A stretch of DNA of 64,000 nt. Origin: Saccharomycopsis phalli. Its lineage: Eukaryota > Ascomycota > Saccharomycetes > Ascoideales > Saccharomycopsidaceae. The stretch lies in the NCBI GenBank assembly GCA_020342235.1, contig CP073213.1, positions 350,501 through 414,500 of the forward strand, written 5' to 3'. Within the stretch, counting starts at the first letter, position 1. Every line of letters starts with the position of its first letter. The notes beneath the pieces were generated by a model, which did no database searches, had not been told where the DNA came from, and worked only from the letters and a program-made list of their open reading frames with translations. This document shows positions 30,921 to 41,433 of this stretch, one piece after another. The position numbers and the translations under genes are program-made.

Positions 30921-31327
30921 TATACTATATTTATTTTGAACTAACTATCTTCAGGTTTAAACTACTATCTTTTATACCTGCATCTCTCACAAATACGTGT
31001 CCACTATGTGGTGGCGGAGTCATATTGCTCATCATCATAGATCGGCGTCTATGCTTCCCATGTTGCTTATTCCGCTTATCACGTGACCATATTCTTGTAT
31101 CATACTTCGTATGACGTCATATACTATATATATTTTGAGCTAAAGATCTTCAGGTCTAAACTACTATCTTTTATACCTGCATCGCTCACATCTACGTGTC
31201 TACCAGGTGATTGCGGAGTCATACTATTCATCATCATCATGGATCAGCGTCCATGCTTCCCATGCTGCCCGTTCTGCATATCACGTGATTATATTCTTAT
31301 ACCATACTTCGTAACTTCGTATGATGC
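30921..31327 (-). repeat. Two tandem 199-bp copies of repeat family G (LTR-like)
   Basis: Two direct copies (from 30921 and 31120, period 199 bp) share CTATCTTTTATACCTGCATC, TACGTGTC, GCGGAGTCATA and TATCACGTGA. In minus orientation each has a TATAAAAG box, so they may be LTRs or LTR fragments. A third copy in the opposite direction lies at 62103-62221. I cannot name the family, and no internal region is seen. Confidence 0.6.
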
Positions 31328-31420
31328 CACCTACGGATGAAGATATTGACACTTTAAAAACATCATCATTACTCTGGATCACAACTTCAACTGTCCAACA
31401 AACGACTTCAAAAAACAAAT

Positions 31421-31490
31421 GCGTAGACCGGGAATCGAACCCGGGGCCCATCGATGGCAACGATGAATTTTACCACTAAACCATCCACGC
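31421..31490 (-). tRNA. tRNA-Gly (anticodon GCC)
   Basis: On the minus strand GCGTGGA pairs with TCTACGC (one weak pair). The anticodon loop is TTGCCAT, and the T arm is CCGGG-TTCGATT-CCCGG. There is no intron. A T-rich Pol III stop (TTTTTTG-type) follows on the minus strand near 31410-31416. Confidence 0.93.
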
Positions 31491-31503
31491 CTATTCAAAA
31501 TAT

Positions 31504-31790
31504 TGTAACCAGGAAGGTACACTTCCCTGGTTAGGAGAAATGACACAGCGGTTAGAGACCCTGGTTGTATATATGCACGTGACGGGAGGAAGCCCGGGTT
31601 ATATGTGCACGTGAGAGGAATGAAGCCCTGGTAAGGGGTGAGTATAAATATACAAAGGGTGGCGTGAAGGAGGTCACGCAAGGTTACGGTCATAATATTG
31701 TAAGCTTTCATATACGTGAATAAGGAATCATAGACGCCTTATTCAGCATAACCAGCATTCCCCGAAGTAGATCGGATCTAACTGGTTATA
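31504..31790 (+). repeat. 5' LTR of the Ty3-like element
   Basis: The LTR begins TGTAACCAGG and ends CTGGTTATA. It contains two GCACGTG boxes and a TATA-like GAGTATAAATATA. The partner is at 36603-36889. Confidence 0.92.
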
Positions 31791-31792
31791 TT

Positions 31793-31802
31793 TGGTAGCG
31801 CC
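31793..31802 (+). other. Primer-binding site for initiator tRNA-Met
   Basis: TGGTAGCGCC, two bases after the LTR, is complementary to the 3' end of yeast initiator tRNA-Met and is identical to the Ty1 site. Confidence 0.88.
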
Positions 31803-31814
31803 ACAAGGTTCACC

Positions 31815-32624
31815 ATGGCGCACGAGGACAATCAACAACGAACCAACGAAGAGCCGCTGGCTGTTATCGTTCCCCAATTTGGCATTAGGAATTACGACGG
31901 GGTCGAGGACGACTTCGATGTGCATAGCTTTATGATCGCCATGAAAGCTTATCTCTTATACCTGCACATTCCCGACTCAAAACACATCGCATATATCCTG
32001 TCAAAATTGACAGGATCCGCATTGACATGGAACTATGAATGGTTGTCGTCTTTTCCTCTGGACGCTCCACCCACACCCACCGAATACTGGCAGGCTCTTA
32101 GAAAACAATTTGCCTCGCCAGACTATGAGTTTAACTTACGCATGAATTTCATGCATCTCCGTCAGGTCGGGTCGGTGGAGGACTACTCCCAACAATTCAA
32201 ACGGTTTATGCTTAAACTTCCGGACCATTACTCGCCAGAAACGGCGCTTTATCAGTACCTTGGGGGGTTACAATTCAAAGTCAGGGAAAGGACACGGTTT
32301 GAATACCCGAAGACCTGGATGGAAGCAACAGAGACGGCACATCGTTTTGACTACCTTTCCATCCAACGGAGGGGGGGAGAGAAAAGAACTGCAAACCAAC
32401 GCCGGATTGGAGGAAATGGGGAACCTCCAGCCAAGAAGAATAATGATAATTACAAAAAGAATATAACATGCTACTATTGCAATAAGAAAGGACATGTGAA
32501 AAGCGAATGTCGCGCCCGGTCCACGGACACCAAAGAACGAAGTACCATTAGAAACGTGAATCTGGAAGCGGGGGAACCGGAGGAAACCTTATGGCCTGAA
32601 GATCCAGAGACAAAAAACGGCTAG
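31815..32624 (+). CDS. Gag of the Ty3-like element
   Basis: The 269-residue capsid and nucleocapsid protein has a retrotransposon gag domain around residues 30-170 and one CCHC zinc knuckle (CYYCNKKGHVKSEC) near 216-229. It should form the virus-like particle and package RNA. The start ATG is the first after the primer-binding site. Confidence 0.85.
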   Translation: MAHEDNQQRTNEEPLAVIVPQFGIRNYDGVEDDFDVHSFMIAMKAYLLYLHIPDSKHIAYILSKLTGSALTWNYEWLSSFPLDAPPTPTEYWQALRKQFASPDYEFNLRMNFMHLRQVGSVEDYSQQFKRFMLKLPDHYSPETALYQYLGGLQFKVRERTRFEYPKTWMEATETAHRFDYLSIQRRGGEKRTANQRRIGGNGEPPAKKNNDNYKKNITCYYCNKKGHVKSECRARSTDTKERSTIRNVNLEAGEPEETLWPEDPETKNG

Positions 32625-32662
32625 GGTCTGCAACCGGGCAGGGTCAGTTGACAGACCTAGCC
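32612..32662 (+). promoter_or_regulatory. Probable gag-pol recoding signal
   Basis: Gag and pol are in different frames, as is normal in this family. The overlap holds the shift-prone heptamer AAAAAAC (32612-32618). A hairpin can form directly after it between GGCTAGGGTCTG (32619-32630) and CAGACCTAGCC (32652-32662). A similar motif occurs in the second Ty3-like element near 42680. Confidence 0.55.
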
Positions 32663-35600
32663 AACCCCGCGAACGATAGAGAACCAGGTGTCCGTCACCT
32701 CGTATATGTACATTTACTACACAACGGTGAACGAATAAAGACCTTGGTGGACTGTGGGGCCTCGATTTCATGTCTAAATAGGAAAACGCTTAAGAAACTT
32801 TCATTGTATGTAAAACCCACAGAAAAGGATATTGTGGTAACGGACATGGCGAATCGACCCGTGGAAAGAGTAAATGAATGGGTCCGCGGCGAGTTCGCCA
32901 TTGAGGAATTACGTGACAAAAACAAGCAGACATTTGATTTTTACGTATCAGAGAGGTGCTCGGACGAAGCTATCATAGGATTACCATTAATTTGGAAAAA
33001 CTTCGACCTCTTCTGGGCTGTAATGACGCAACAGTGGAATAAAATTTTGGATAAAAAATCAGAAACTGTACCTATGATCGGAACAGTGAAGGCGAAAAGA
33101 CTATTATCCACCAGAAGCAATGACTGTGTCGTCCTATTGATACGGACGGTGGAATCTGACTCACGGGCGCAACAATCGACTGCGCAGGTAACAAGAGCAG
33201 ATTGGGAAAGCACATTGACGGCAACAATAAGAACTACTCAGTCTCAGACGATAAGTGCATTCTCCGACGCTATGCAAGCGGGTCTTGGGAGAAGAGACAT
33301 GTATTCTTACATAGAATTTGTGGATGACAACTGGATTGACAGTGCACGGGAAGATCACGGGACTTGTGGATCTTCACTGGCAAGAGACAACCGTTGTGAA
33401 TTGAAGAGTCTGTATGCCCGAGTTGGTCATGAAGGGGAGGGAAGCTACCCGGACCGGGGGCCGCTACGTCAGGACGACGAGGCGCACAGAGAGTTTAGAA
33501 AAGAGGTAAAGTCACCGAATGACGGAAGTCCAACAGACTACCGGGAGTTTAGACGCCCACTTCAACAGGAGTGCGGTGGACAGGTAGGTCGGTTAGGACA
33601 AGGATCTCCTTCTGATTGTAAAATATCCGACGAACAGGATGGGCAGAACGACAGGAAAGGAGAGGCATCGAACAGGGTCATGGAAGAACGACGTGTATTG
33701 GAAAAATTTAAGGATACAATTCAAGAGGAATTGGGAAGCAATGGACCGATGTTTACACAGGTACGTCACCACATTCATATCCTAAATGACGCACGACCAA
33801 GCTATAGACGACCATATCGGTTGAACCCGGTGGATCGGAGGGAATTGAAAACCCAAATAGAAGGACTACTCCGTACAAAGAGAATATTTCCCACCTCGTC
33901 TCCGTATGGGGCACCGGTATTGTTTGTAAGGAAGAAGGACGGAAGTAAACGACTCTGCGTGGACTACAGAGGGTTGAACGATATCACTGAGAAATCGCGT
34001 TTTCCAGTGCCCAGAATAGAGGATTTGCTCGATCTCATTCAGGGGGCACAGGTGTTTTCGAAACTCGATCTCGTGAATGGATATCATCAAATTCTGATAC
34101 AGCCAGAGGACCGTCATAAGACAGCAATGGTCACCCCTTTTGGACAATATGGATGGAATGTAATGCCATTCGGCTTGTGTAATGCACCTGCGACGTTTCA
34201 GGCTGCAATGAATAAGTTATTACTACCATTGGAAAAATTCTGCATTGTCTACATAGATGACGTGCTCATTTTCTCGAGAAACTGGAAGGACCATAGGCAC
34301 CATATTGACACAGTAATGAACACGTTTAAGGAAGCCCACCTTACGGTGAGCCGGAAGAAATCAGAGTTTTTCCTTAGCAGTGTTGACTTTCTTGGTTACA
34401 AAGTATCAAAGAAAGGGGTGGAAGTCACGGATGAAAAAATCAAGACAGTGCAAGACTATCAAGTAAGGAACAAAGCGGAAGGACGATCGTTTGTCGGTCT
34501 TGCCAGTTATTACAGACGATTCATCAAGAATTTCGCGGAAATCGTGAAGCCGTTGAATCAATTCAACAACGGGAAGAGCGAGTGGACAGAAAAACAGCAG
34601 ACCGCAGTAGACACGTTAAAGCGATGTTTGACAACGGCACCGATACTCACAACGTATCGAGAGGATTTAGTATGCAGAGTCACGGCAGATGCGTCGAATG
34701 TAACGACCGGGGCTGTACTCGAACAGTTAGACAAAGCAGGAAAAGTTGTGGGAGTGGTTGAGTATATGTCGAATCTGCTCCAAGGAGCTGAGTTGAACTA
34801 CCCAGTACGGGAGAAAGAGTTACTTGCAATCATCAAAGCTCTCAAGAAATGGAGGCATTACTTAACGCTGCCATTTGAGATATTCACAGACCACCACTCC
34901 CTCACGTACCTCAGTTCCTCACGAAATGAAAACAATCAGCGAATGATAAGATGGCTACATTTTTTAGCGGACTTCAATTATGTTATTAGATATAAACCAG
35001 GCCACACGAACAAAGCGGCGGACGCATTGAGTAGATGCCTGCTAAAGGCCATTTTTACGGAAGAACCGCGCCCCAATGAATCAACTGATATTTTAAGAAT
35101 CACACGCGAAGAATATCTTGCAGACCCAGACTTCAAGGAGATTTACCAGATACTTTATGAAAATGCTCCGTGCCCAAAGAAACTTCGCACGAAGATAACC
35201 TTTTATCGGCCTGTTCGGGTGCAACAACAACGGGTTATTGCATTCAGGACATCCTTGGATGATATACTGAGAGTATGTCTCCCCAGAGGTCGATGGCAAA
35301 CGAAGGTAATACACATGTTCCATAATGCAGCGGCAGGTCTACACATGGGACCCACTAAGTTAGTTACACAGCTCCATCGGCTGGGCATCTATTGGCCTAG
35401 GATGGACAAGACAATAAAACGTCATTTACTCCATTGCGAAGTATGTCGAAAAATTAAACCAACGAATCAGTTGACGCCAGGGATGCTTATACCTTTATCG
35501 GTACCAATGGCGCGATGGTCAGATTTATCAATGGACTTCATATCAGGTTTCCCAGAAGACGCGGGTTACGACTCCATAATGGTAGTGGTAGATCGCCTCA

Positions 35601-36592
35601 CAAAACGGGCAAAATTTATTTCCTTTCGGAAGGACTATAATGCAGAACAAATGGCTGAATTATTCTTTCGCCATATTGTATGTGAACACGGCGTTCCGCG
35701 TTCCCTTGTGACGGATAGAGATCATTTGTTTGTAAACCATTTCTGGAAAACGGTAACTAGGATGTTGGGCATTATACACAAACTTTCGACGCCAGCCCAT
35801 CCAGAGACGGATGGACAAACGGAGAGGGTGAACAGGTATCTTGTGCAACTCTTACGAGCATGTGAACAGTTACAAATTAAGCATTGGCACGAGAAGCTAC
35901 CATTAATCCAGTTTGCGTACAATAGCCAGTATCACGAATCCATCAAGACGACACCATTCTTTGCAGATTTAGGATATCACCCAAGATACTGGGAAGTGGT
36001 GATTGGATACGATATACACCGAGTACTTAATGATAAAAAGATCGAACACGGAAACTACTTTGTTACCCAACAAGAAGAAACGCTCGAACTACTAAAAACG
36101 ATGATGGCAGAATCCCAGATCAAACAGAGCCTTCAGGTAAACAAACATCGGTCAGATGTTGTATACGAGGAGGGGGAGTGGGTGCTAGTTCACAAAAGCG
36201 CGTTCTACCTGTCAAAGGGACCCAAGAAGAAATTTGAGGCTCCGTTCAGAGGGCCGTTCAAGATAATTTCAAAGAAGAATCCAAATGCATATGAAGTTAA
36301 GACAAGTCCTAGGAAGAGTATGGTCATTAACATCACCAGGCTCCGCAAGTACTATCCACCACAACCGGCCGATCCAGAAGGATGGTACGCACTTAACTGC
36401 GACAAGATCAGACTAATCCTTGAGATTGAGGCAGGGACGGCAGTGGTAATGTACGAAGGAAGAGAAGATCCAGTAACCATTCCAGAGGCCTGGATCAGAC
36501 GGATACCTCAAGAGCGGATGGGGGTTTTGCTAGATGACCTACAGGATTTCGAAGCAGGAGGAGTTTGGCTGGTCGAGGACGACCAGGTCTGA
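32648..36592 (+). CDS. Pol of the Ty3-like element (PR-RT-RH-IN)
   Basis: The open frame covers about 1314 residues, and its true N-terminus comes from recoding out of gag. The order is aspartic protease (VDCGASIS, near 34), reverse transcriptase (LCVDYRGLN, YIDDVLIFS), RNase H (FTDHHSLTYL), zinc-binding integrase N-domain with HHCC pattern, then the DDE core (MDFISGFPED and following). A C-terminal chromo-like or GPY/F-type tail follows. The order RT-RH-IN defines Ty3/gypsy. Confidence 0.88.
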   Translation: MTDLANPANDREPGVRHLVYVHLLHNGERIKTLVDCGASISCLNRKTLKKLSLYVKPTEKDIVVTDMANRPVERVNEWVRGEFAIEELRDKNKQTFDFYVSERCSDEAIIGLPLIWKNFDLFWAVMTQQWNKILDKKSETVPMIGTVKAKRLLSTRSNDCVVLLIRTVESDSRAQQSTAQVTRADWESTLTATIRTTQSQTISAFSDAMQAGLGRRDMYSYIEFVDDNWIDSAREDHGTCGSSLARDNRCELKSLYARVGHEGEGSYPDRGPLRQDDEAHREFRKEVKSPNDGSPTDYREFRRPLQQECGGQVGRLGQGSPSDCKISDEQDGQNDRKGEASNRVMEERRVLEKFKDTIQEELGSNGPMFTQVRHHIHILNDARPSYRRPYRLNPVDRRELKTQIEGLLRTKRIFPTSSPYGAPVLFVRKKDGSKRLCVDYRGLNDITEKSRFPVPRIEDLLDLIQGAQVFSKLDLVNGYHQILIQPEDRHKTAMVTPFGQYGWNVMPFGLCNAPATFQAAMNKLLLPLEKFCIVYIDDVLIFSRNWKDHRHHIDTVMNTFKEAHLTVSRKKSEFFLSSVDFLGYKVSKKGVEVTDEKIKTVQDYQVRNKAEGRSFVGLASYYRRFIKNFAEIVKPLNQFNNGKSEWTEKQQTAVDTLKRCLTTAPILTTYREDLVCRVTADASNVTTGAVLEQLDKAGKVVGVVEYMSNLLQGAELNYPVREKELLAIIKALKKWRHYLTLPFEIFTDHHSLTYLSSSRNENNQRMIRWLHFLADFNYVIRYKPGHTNKAADALSRCLLKAIFTEEPRPNESTDILRITREEYLADPDFKEIYQILYENAPCPKKLRTKITFYRPVRVQQQRVIAFRTSLDDILRVCLPRGRWQTKVIHMFHNAAAGLHMGPTKLVTQLHRLGIYWPRMDKTIKRHLLHCEVCRKIKPTNQLTPGMLIPLSVPMARWSDLSMDFISGFPEDAGYDSIMVVVDRLTKRAKFISFRKDYNAEQMAELFFRHIVCEHGVPRSLVTDRDHLFVNHFWKTVTRMLGIIHKLSTPAHPETDGQTERVNRYLVQLLRACEQLQIKHWHEKLPLIQFAYNSQYHESIKTTPFFADLGYHPRYWEVVIGYDIHRVLNDKKIEHGNYFVTQQEETLELLKTMMAESQIKQSLQVNKHRSDVVYEEGEWVLVHKSAFYLSKGPKKKFEAPFRGPFKIISKKNPNAYEVKTSPRKSMVINITRLRKYYPPQPADPEGWYALNCDKIRLILEIEAGTAVVMYEGREDPVTIPEAWIRRIPQERMGVLLDDLQDFEAGGVWLVEDDQV

Positions 36593-36602
36593 AGGGAGAG
36601 AG

Positions 36603-36889
36603 TGTAACCAGGAAGGTACACTTCCCTGGTTAGGAGAAATGACACAGCGGTTAGAGACCCTGGTTGTATATATGCACGTGACGGGAGGAAGCCCGGGTTA
36701 TATGTGCACGTGAGAGGAATGAAGCCCTGGTAAGGGGTGAGTATAAATATACAAAGGGTGGCGTGAAGGAGGTCACGCAAGGTTACGGTCATAATATTGT
36801 AAGCTTTCATATACGTGAATAAGGAATCATAGACGCCTTATTCAGCATAACCAGCATTCCCCGAAGTAGATCGGATCTAACTGGTTATA
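36603..36889 (+). repeat. 3' LTR of the Ty3-like element
   Basis: This LTR is the same length as the 5' LTR and seems identical in sequence. Confidence 0.92.
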
Positions 36890-36894
36890 AATAT

Positions 36895-37207
36895 TGTAAC
36901 GATAAAATATTGTTTACACTAGACACGTGGGATACACGTGTTGGTCACATGATATGACACGTGAACATCACATGCTAACGTGCGGATAAGAGATGATGCC
37001 TATGGTGACGAGAAAGGAAGTCAAAGCACTGCCGTGTACAGAGATGAGTATGGAAGAATCCCAAAAGGGATCTAAGGCAAAACTTAATTAAGGAAGTAAC
37101 CCTGTCTCTGGAATAATATAAATACAGAAGGAAATAGCTAATAAATTATCAAGTAACTTAGAGATACAGTCTGAGATAACTTTACAACTTATATCTTGTA
37201 GTTAACA
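36895..37207 (+). mobile_element. Older Ty3-like LTR at the same tRNA-Gly target
   Basis: It begins TGTAACGATAAAATATTG, has several CACGTG-type boxes and a TATA-like AATATAAATACAG, and ends near TTAACA. Before the younger element arrived its left edge lay 13 bp upstream of tRNA-Gly, so the same target was used twice. The right end is less certain. Confidence 0.6.
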
Positions 37208-37299
37208 ATACTTCTTATTGTTAATTAGCCAATTTATAATATAACGAAATTAGTTCGATGGGTTCGTTATATCACTTATACAATCCAATTAGCAATACA

Positions 37300-37646
37300 T
37301 GTCGTAGTTAATAGTATCGCCTGAAATAGACATAGTATTATGTGAACTATAAACTACTTAATTATTTGTTTTGTTCCTTTAGGATTTGGATAACCGGATT
37401 GGGCTTTGCTAGATATAATATCTAGCTGAACTGTTCAGTTGAATTGTGTGTTCTCTATAAGAAGGAAGCCCTTCTTATATAGACTACTCTGGATCTCTTA
37501 TCAGATCTTTATCCTCCAATAATATCTTATCAAAAACATCATTGGTTGGATTACTTTAGTCTAATCAAAACCGGGAGTCGGTAAAGATATTACCGACACC
37601 GATGTTGCACTAGTGAACTTGTTCTGCAGTGGTTCTCAACCACGAC
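37300..37646 (-). repeat. 3' LTR of family F
   Basis: On the minus strand it runs from TGTCGTGGTT to ACTACGACA. It is the inverted counterpart of the solo LTR at 29473-30303. Confidence 0.82.
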
Positions 37647-38859
37647 ATGCCCTCTTCTTTTTGAAAAGTAATCGATTGATCAGAAAGATTATTTTCCTAG
37701 AAGAAATGTATATCCTATGACGTAAGTTATCCGACGGGGAGGAACTCTCCAAGAGACTTCCCATAGTAATTGTAACGTCCAATAAACTATGGTTCGAGTG
37801 GGACTTTTACCGCACCGAAAAACCCGTGCATTTTCGCGCTATCAGTTCCTAGGGCTGTCTTCGCGGGAGACATTTTTTGTTCCTTAAACTGGTTGCGAAT
37901 GATGTCCTCTGTGTTTACCATTCACAGCGTAATTCAGATCTTATCTTACAGGTGGACTCGCCGCAAGTAAGCTCTTGACAACAGAGATAGCACAGTCCAT
38001 GTGACTCAGGAGTTGAAGGATCCATTGTCGAACCGACTATCTGTGATGTCTGATGGTTTGTTCCGACACGAAATCTTCGTTTGGTACATTCATCAAGACC
38101 TTCCTCGTACTCTGGAGTGTCGTGATGAGTGACTCCCATATTCGCCGCTATCTTGTGCACTAATAGTAACGAATATGTACATTGTGGGTTGATTAAATCC
38201 ACTCGATTTGAGTATTTATTCTGCATGCATATTTATACTCCTCAAATCGTCTATCCATGTTATACCTTTCGTGGTAAATGCCTTCGGCTTAGTAAACATG
38301 TCCGCTTGCTGCTCCGCGGTTGGAACATACTTTAACTCCAATTGTCCCTCAGCTGCAAGATCTTCAATTTTTCTCCAATACGCCACATATTTCATTTGAC
38401 CCAACTTTGCACGTGTAACTTTAGACAAGGCAGGTTGACTATCCACGTAAGCAGTTATCTTTTCTTTTGTCCTAAAGTCGTTATCGTCTTCTCGGGTCTT
38501 TCTCATCCTTTGCTCCATTCCCATAGCGTTGAGTAGTAAGCTTGTGTAGTCTTCAACTTTCTGAGCTGCCAGCAGACCTTCGTAAAGCGCTAAAATTTCA
38601 GCTTCCGTTGCAGAACTAACCTGTTTATCAGTTTTCTTTGACCTCCATGTTACAGGCACTCCGTGAAACTTTACCACATAGCCGTAATATGAAGACAAAA
38701 ACTGAGGCAACTCCTCGTTCTTTTCGCCAAGGTATGAAGCGTCTGAATACAATTCTATTCTCGTAGGTCGGTCTCTTGGCTTGATATTAATACCAAATCT
38801 TTGAGTGCTAAGATAGTAATGCATGGCATCCCTAACTTTGTACCAGACTTCGAGATAGT

Positions 38860-39274
38860 TGACGTAATCTAGCAGATCCTTATGGCATCCATATCTTCTA
38901 TTATAGATAATTCATCTTCTTGTTACTATACTAGCTATTTCCTGTCCTATTTATATTCTTTTTGAGATGCCTTCAGTTATCTTTATCTCATGACATCATT
39001 ATTAGTATGACCTCATATTATTATCAGTTCACTATTAGTATGACCTGATAACTTTATTAGATTGCTAATACTATGACCTCATACTCTTAATATACCATAA
39101 ACAGTATGATATCATGGTACTGAAGGATTGCTATTTCTCAATACCAGCTTATTTATCATGCATGATGTATATCACCATGCATTAACTCCTTCAACACTTT
39201 CAGCACTTTCAGCAATCTCTAGGATTTTCGACATCTTCAACATTTAATCTCTCAGATCTTCGACATCTTCAACA
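38860..39274 (-). mobile_element. Solo LTR of family D inside the family F element
   Basis: As it lies, it runs from TGACGTAATC to CTTCAACA and carries the 5-bp target duplication ATAGT on both sides (38855-38859, 39275-39279). It is longer (415 bp) and more diverged than the D LTRs at 54703 and 59000, so it is a separate, older lineage. Confidence 0.8.
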
Positions 39275-40783
39275 ATAGTTCGTCAGAGCCATGGATGAGA
39301 AATAGCATGCGACAAATGATAAATCTGGTCGACAAGCTCCCTGGACATAGTTTAAGATTCCTGTGAATTTCAAAAAGTTCTTATACTTACTTTCCTCATT
39401 GTTCCGGTCAATATTCACGTACGTATGGATTGGTACTGACTTTACCTTTCGTGCTGGAACTGGTGTTACTTCCGGAATCCGACTTTCGTCTTCTCGTTCT
39501 CTGCACATTATCAATCCATTTCGGCACACTAATGTCCCCTCAGTATCTTCTTTTGGATCCATTTTCTTCAACTCGATACCAAGCAAACATTTTGGAAATC
39601 CTAATATCGTCAATTCTACCCTGTCCCCCACTCTTTTCAAAAAATTGTCGACTTCTGAGCGATTTTTTCCCACAACTAGTATATCGTCAACATAAACTAC
39701 CACAATCATAGTCTTTGTAGGGTTCAGATAAATGGATTTGAGAATTGGCGCTATTTCCTCCATATCTAACTCTTTGAGGATTTTCTTGAAATGTTCATAC
39801 CACGCTTTTGGACTTTCCTTCAAACCATAAATGGCTTTCTGTACTTTGAGTGCCCACTTGTGTCCATGTTTGGGTCTGCCTTTCAACTTTTCAATTACCT
39901 CTCTTGGTGGTTGTGCAAGAACACTGGTACCCTCTGGGAGTTTAGCATTGAGAAACGCAGTTTTTACATCAGCTTGGGCGAGACACCACCCTTCCTTAAT
40001 GGCTAACGTAAGCAAAATGCGGATCGGTGTCGGTCGTACTGTAGGAGAGTAGACATCTCCCTCGTACCCATATTCTTGATACCGATCAACTTGATCTCCT
40101 CTCAACACTAATCGACTCTTGTAAAGCGTTTCACTCTTCCTCTTGTCTACCCAAGTCATTCCCATTAAACTAGTCTTATCAGGCACCTCCACTGGTACAA
40201 ACGTTTCATACGCCTGATGAGAAAGAATCTCTTTTTCTCTTGCTTCCTGTCTATTCGCTCGATCATCTCTAGTCAACTTTTTAATATGGCCATTAAATAA
40301 CGCATCATTACCATCGATAGCTAACTGGTTCTTCACTCTCTTAGGTGCTTGTTGAATAGATTCATTGTGTTCATTGATGATCAGCCTCTGGACAGGTTCT
40401 GACGGTTCAAGGTTGGAGTTGTTTTGTGATTCACCTGCAGATAGTGAATCGAAGTAGTAACCTGCATTTTCTTTTTCAATTTCTTGAACCGTCTCTCCTT
40501 CGCTTTGAGAAATCTCACTTCCTTTTGTCCGTTTTCTCGTCTGTGGTGACAAATCTTGGATAACTTCACTCTTTCTGCCTCTAGGTAAGATTGGCATTGG
40601 CAAAATTGTTTCATGAGGATCAAACTTCACGTTGGAGGTAATGTAGCGATGGCCAGTTACCGCATCTTCAATGACGTACCCCACAACGTCCTTTAGACAG
40701 CCGATGAATCTTCCGATCCTGTTGGGGATCATCGGATTTTGCTTTCTCTCCGTTCCCTTATTGTAGTATACCTTGGATCCAAA

Positions 40784-41065
40784 TGTTGTAATTTGGAAAG
40801 TCTTTCTTTAGCTGACATCTTTGATAAACTGTTTGTATTAACTTATTTATCTTATAGGTAAACTACTTACTTATTGTGGGCACATTGCCTCTTATTTATA
40901 GTGCTCTGATTAGCTACCGCGGATACTTCGTCTAAGTGAAACCCGTTTAAGTGAAACTCGTTTAAGTGAAACTCGTTTAGGTAGACTCGTTTAAGTAACC
41001 TCGTTTAAGTGAAACTCGTTTAGGTAGACTCGTTTATGCAGCCTCGGATTTTAATCATCACAACA
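40784..41065 (-). mobile_element. Family C LTR (subfamily C2)
   Basis: It runs from TGTTGTAATTTGG to ATCATCACAACA. The U3 part carries repeats of the type GTTTAAGTGAAACTC (C2). The flanks show no matching target duplication. Confidence 0.85.
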
Positions 41066-41209
41066 CTAATGTGGAACATCAAGTTGTATTGGGATTACCA
41101 TTTTTCGTGAAGTATTTTGAAAAGTTGACCCCAATATTCAAGGAAAGGAAAAAAGAAGTGAATTCTAAAACGTCTTTTAGTCTCATATCAGCACAAGAGA
41201 CTAACCGGC
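41066..41209 (+). mobile_element. Ty3-like protease-region fragment
   Basis: The short stretch encodes a VVLGLPFFVKYFEKLTP-like segment, as found after the protease core of gypsy pol. It lies between two inverted family C LTRs and is a fragment only. Confidence 0.5.
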
Positions 41210-41433
41210 TGTTGTGATGATTAAAATCCGAGGTTGCATAAACGAGTCTACCTAAACGAGTTTCACTTAAACGAGTTTCACTTAGACGAAGTATCCGCGG
41301 TAGCTAATCAGAGCACTATAAATAAGAGGCAATGTGCCCACAATAAGTAAGTAGTTTACCAATAAGATAAATAAGTCAATACAAACAGTTTATCAAAGAT
41401 GTCAGCTAAAGAAAGACTTTCCAAATTACAACA
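41210..41433 (+). mobile_element. Family C LTR (subfamily C2)
   Basis: It runs from TGTTGTGATGATTAAAATCC to AAATTACAACA, with a short U3 repeat block. It is inverted relative to the LTR at 40784-41065. Confidence 0.85.

Larger units (their letters stand above)
31504..36889 (+). mobile_element. Ty3/gypsy-type LTR retrotransposon, apparently whole
   Basis: The 5386-bp element has two 287-bp LTRs that look identical by eye, and a 5-bp target duplication AATAT (31499-31503, 36890-36894). It has a primer-binding site, gag, pol and a purine tract (36591-36602) before the 3' LTR. It starts 14 bp upstream of the 5' end of tRNA-Gly, as Ty3 does. The matching LTRs suggest a recent insertion. I see no clear break. 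Confidence 0.92.
37300..40783 (-). mobile_element. Copia-type family F element, 3' part only
   Basis: On the minus strand are a piece of pol (39269-40732: end of integrase and reverse transcriptase with QADVKTAFLN and YVDDILVVG) and an RNase H piece (38216-38824). An untranslated 3' part with the purine tract AAAAAGAAGAGGG (37649-37661) and a 347-bp 3' LTR (37300-37646) follow. The 5' side is cut off by a family C LTR, and a family D solo LTR sits inside it. The element is broken in at least two places, besides the insertion. Confidence 0.75.

Noticed and set aside
31060-31330. Point centromere (CDEI-CDEII-CDEIII)
   Set aside because: ATCACGTG sites are present but no CDEIII-like TTTCCGAA element lies at the required distance across an AT-rich core.
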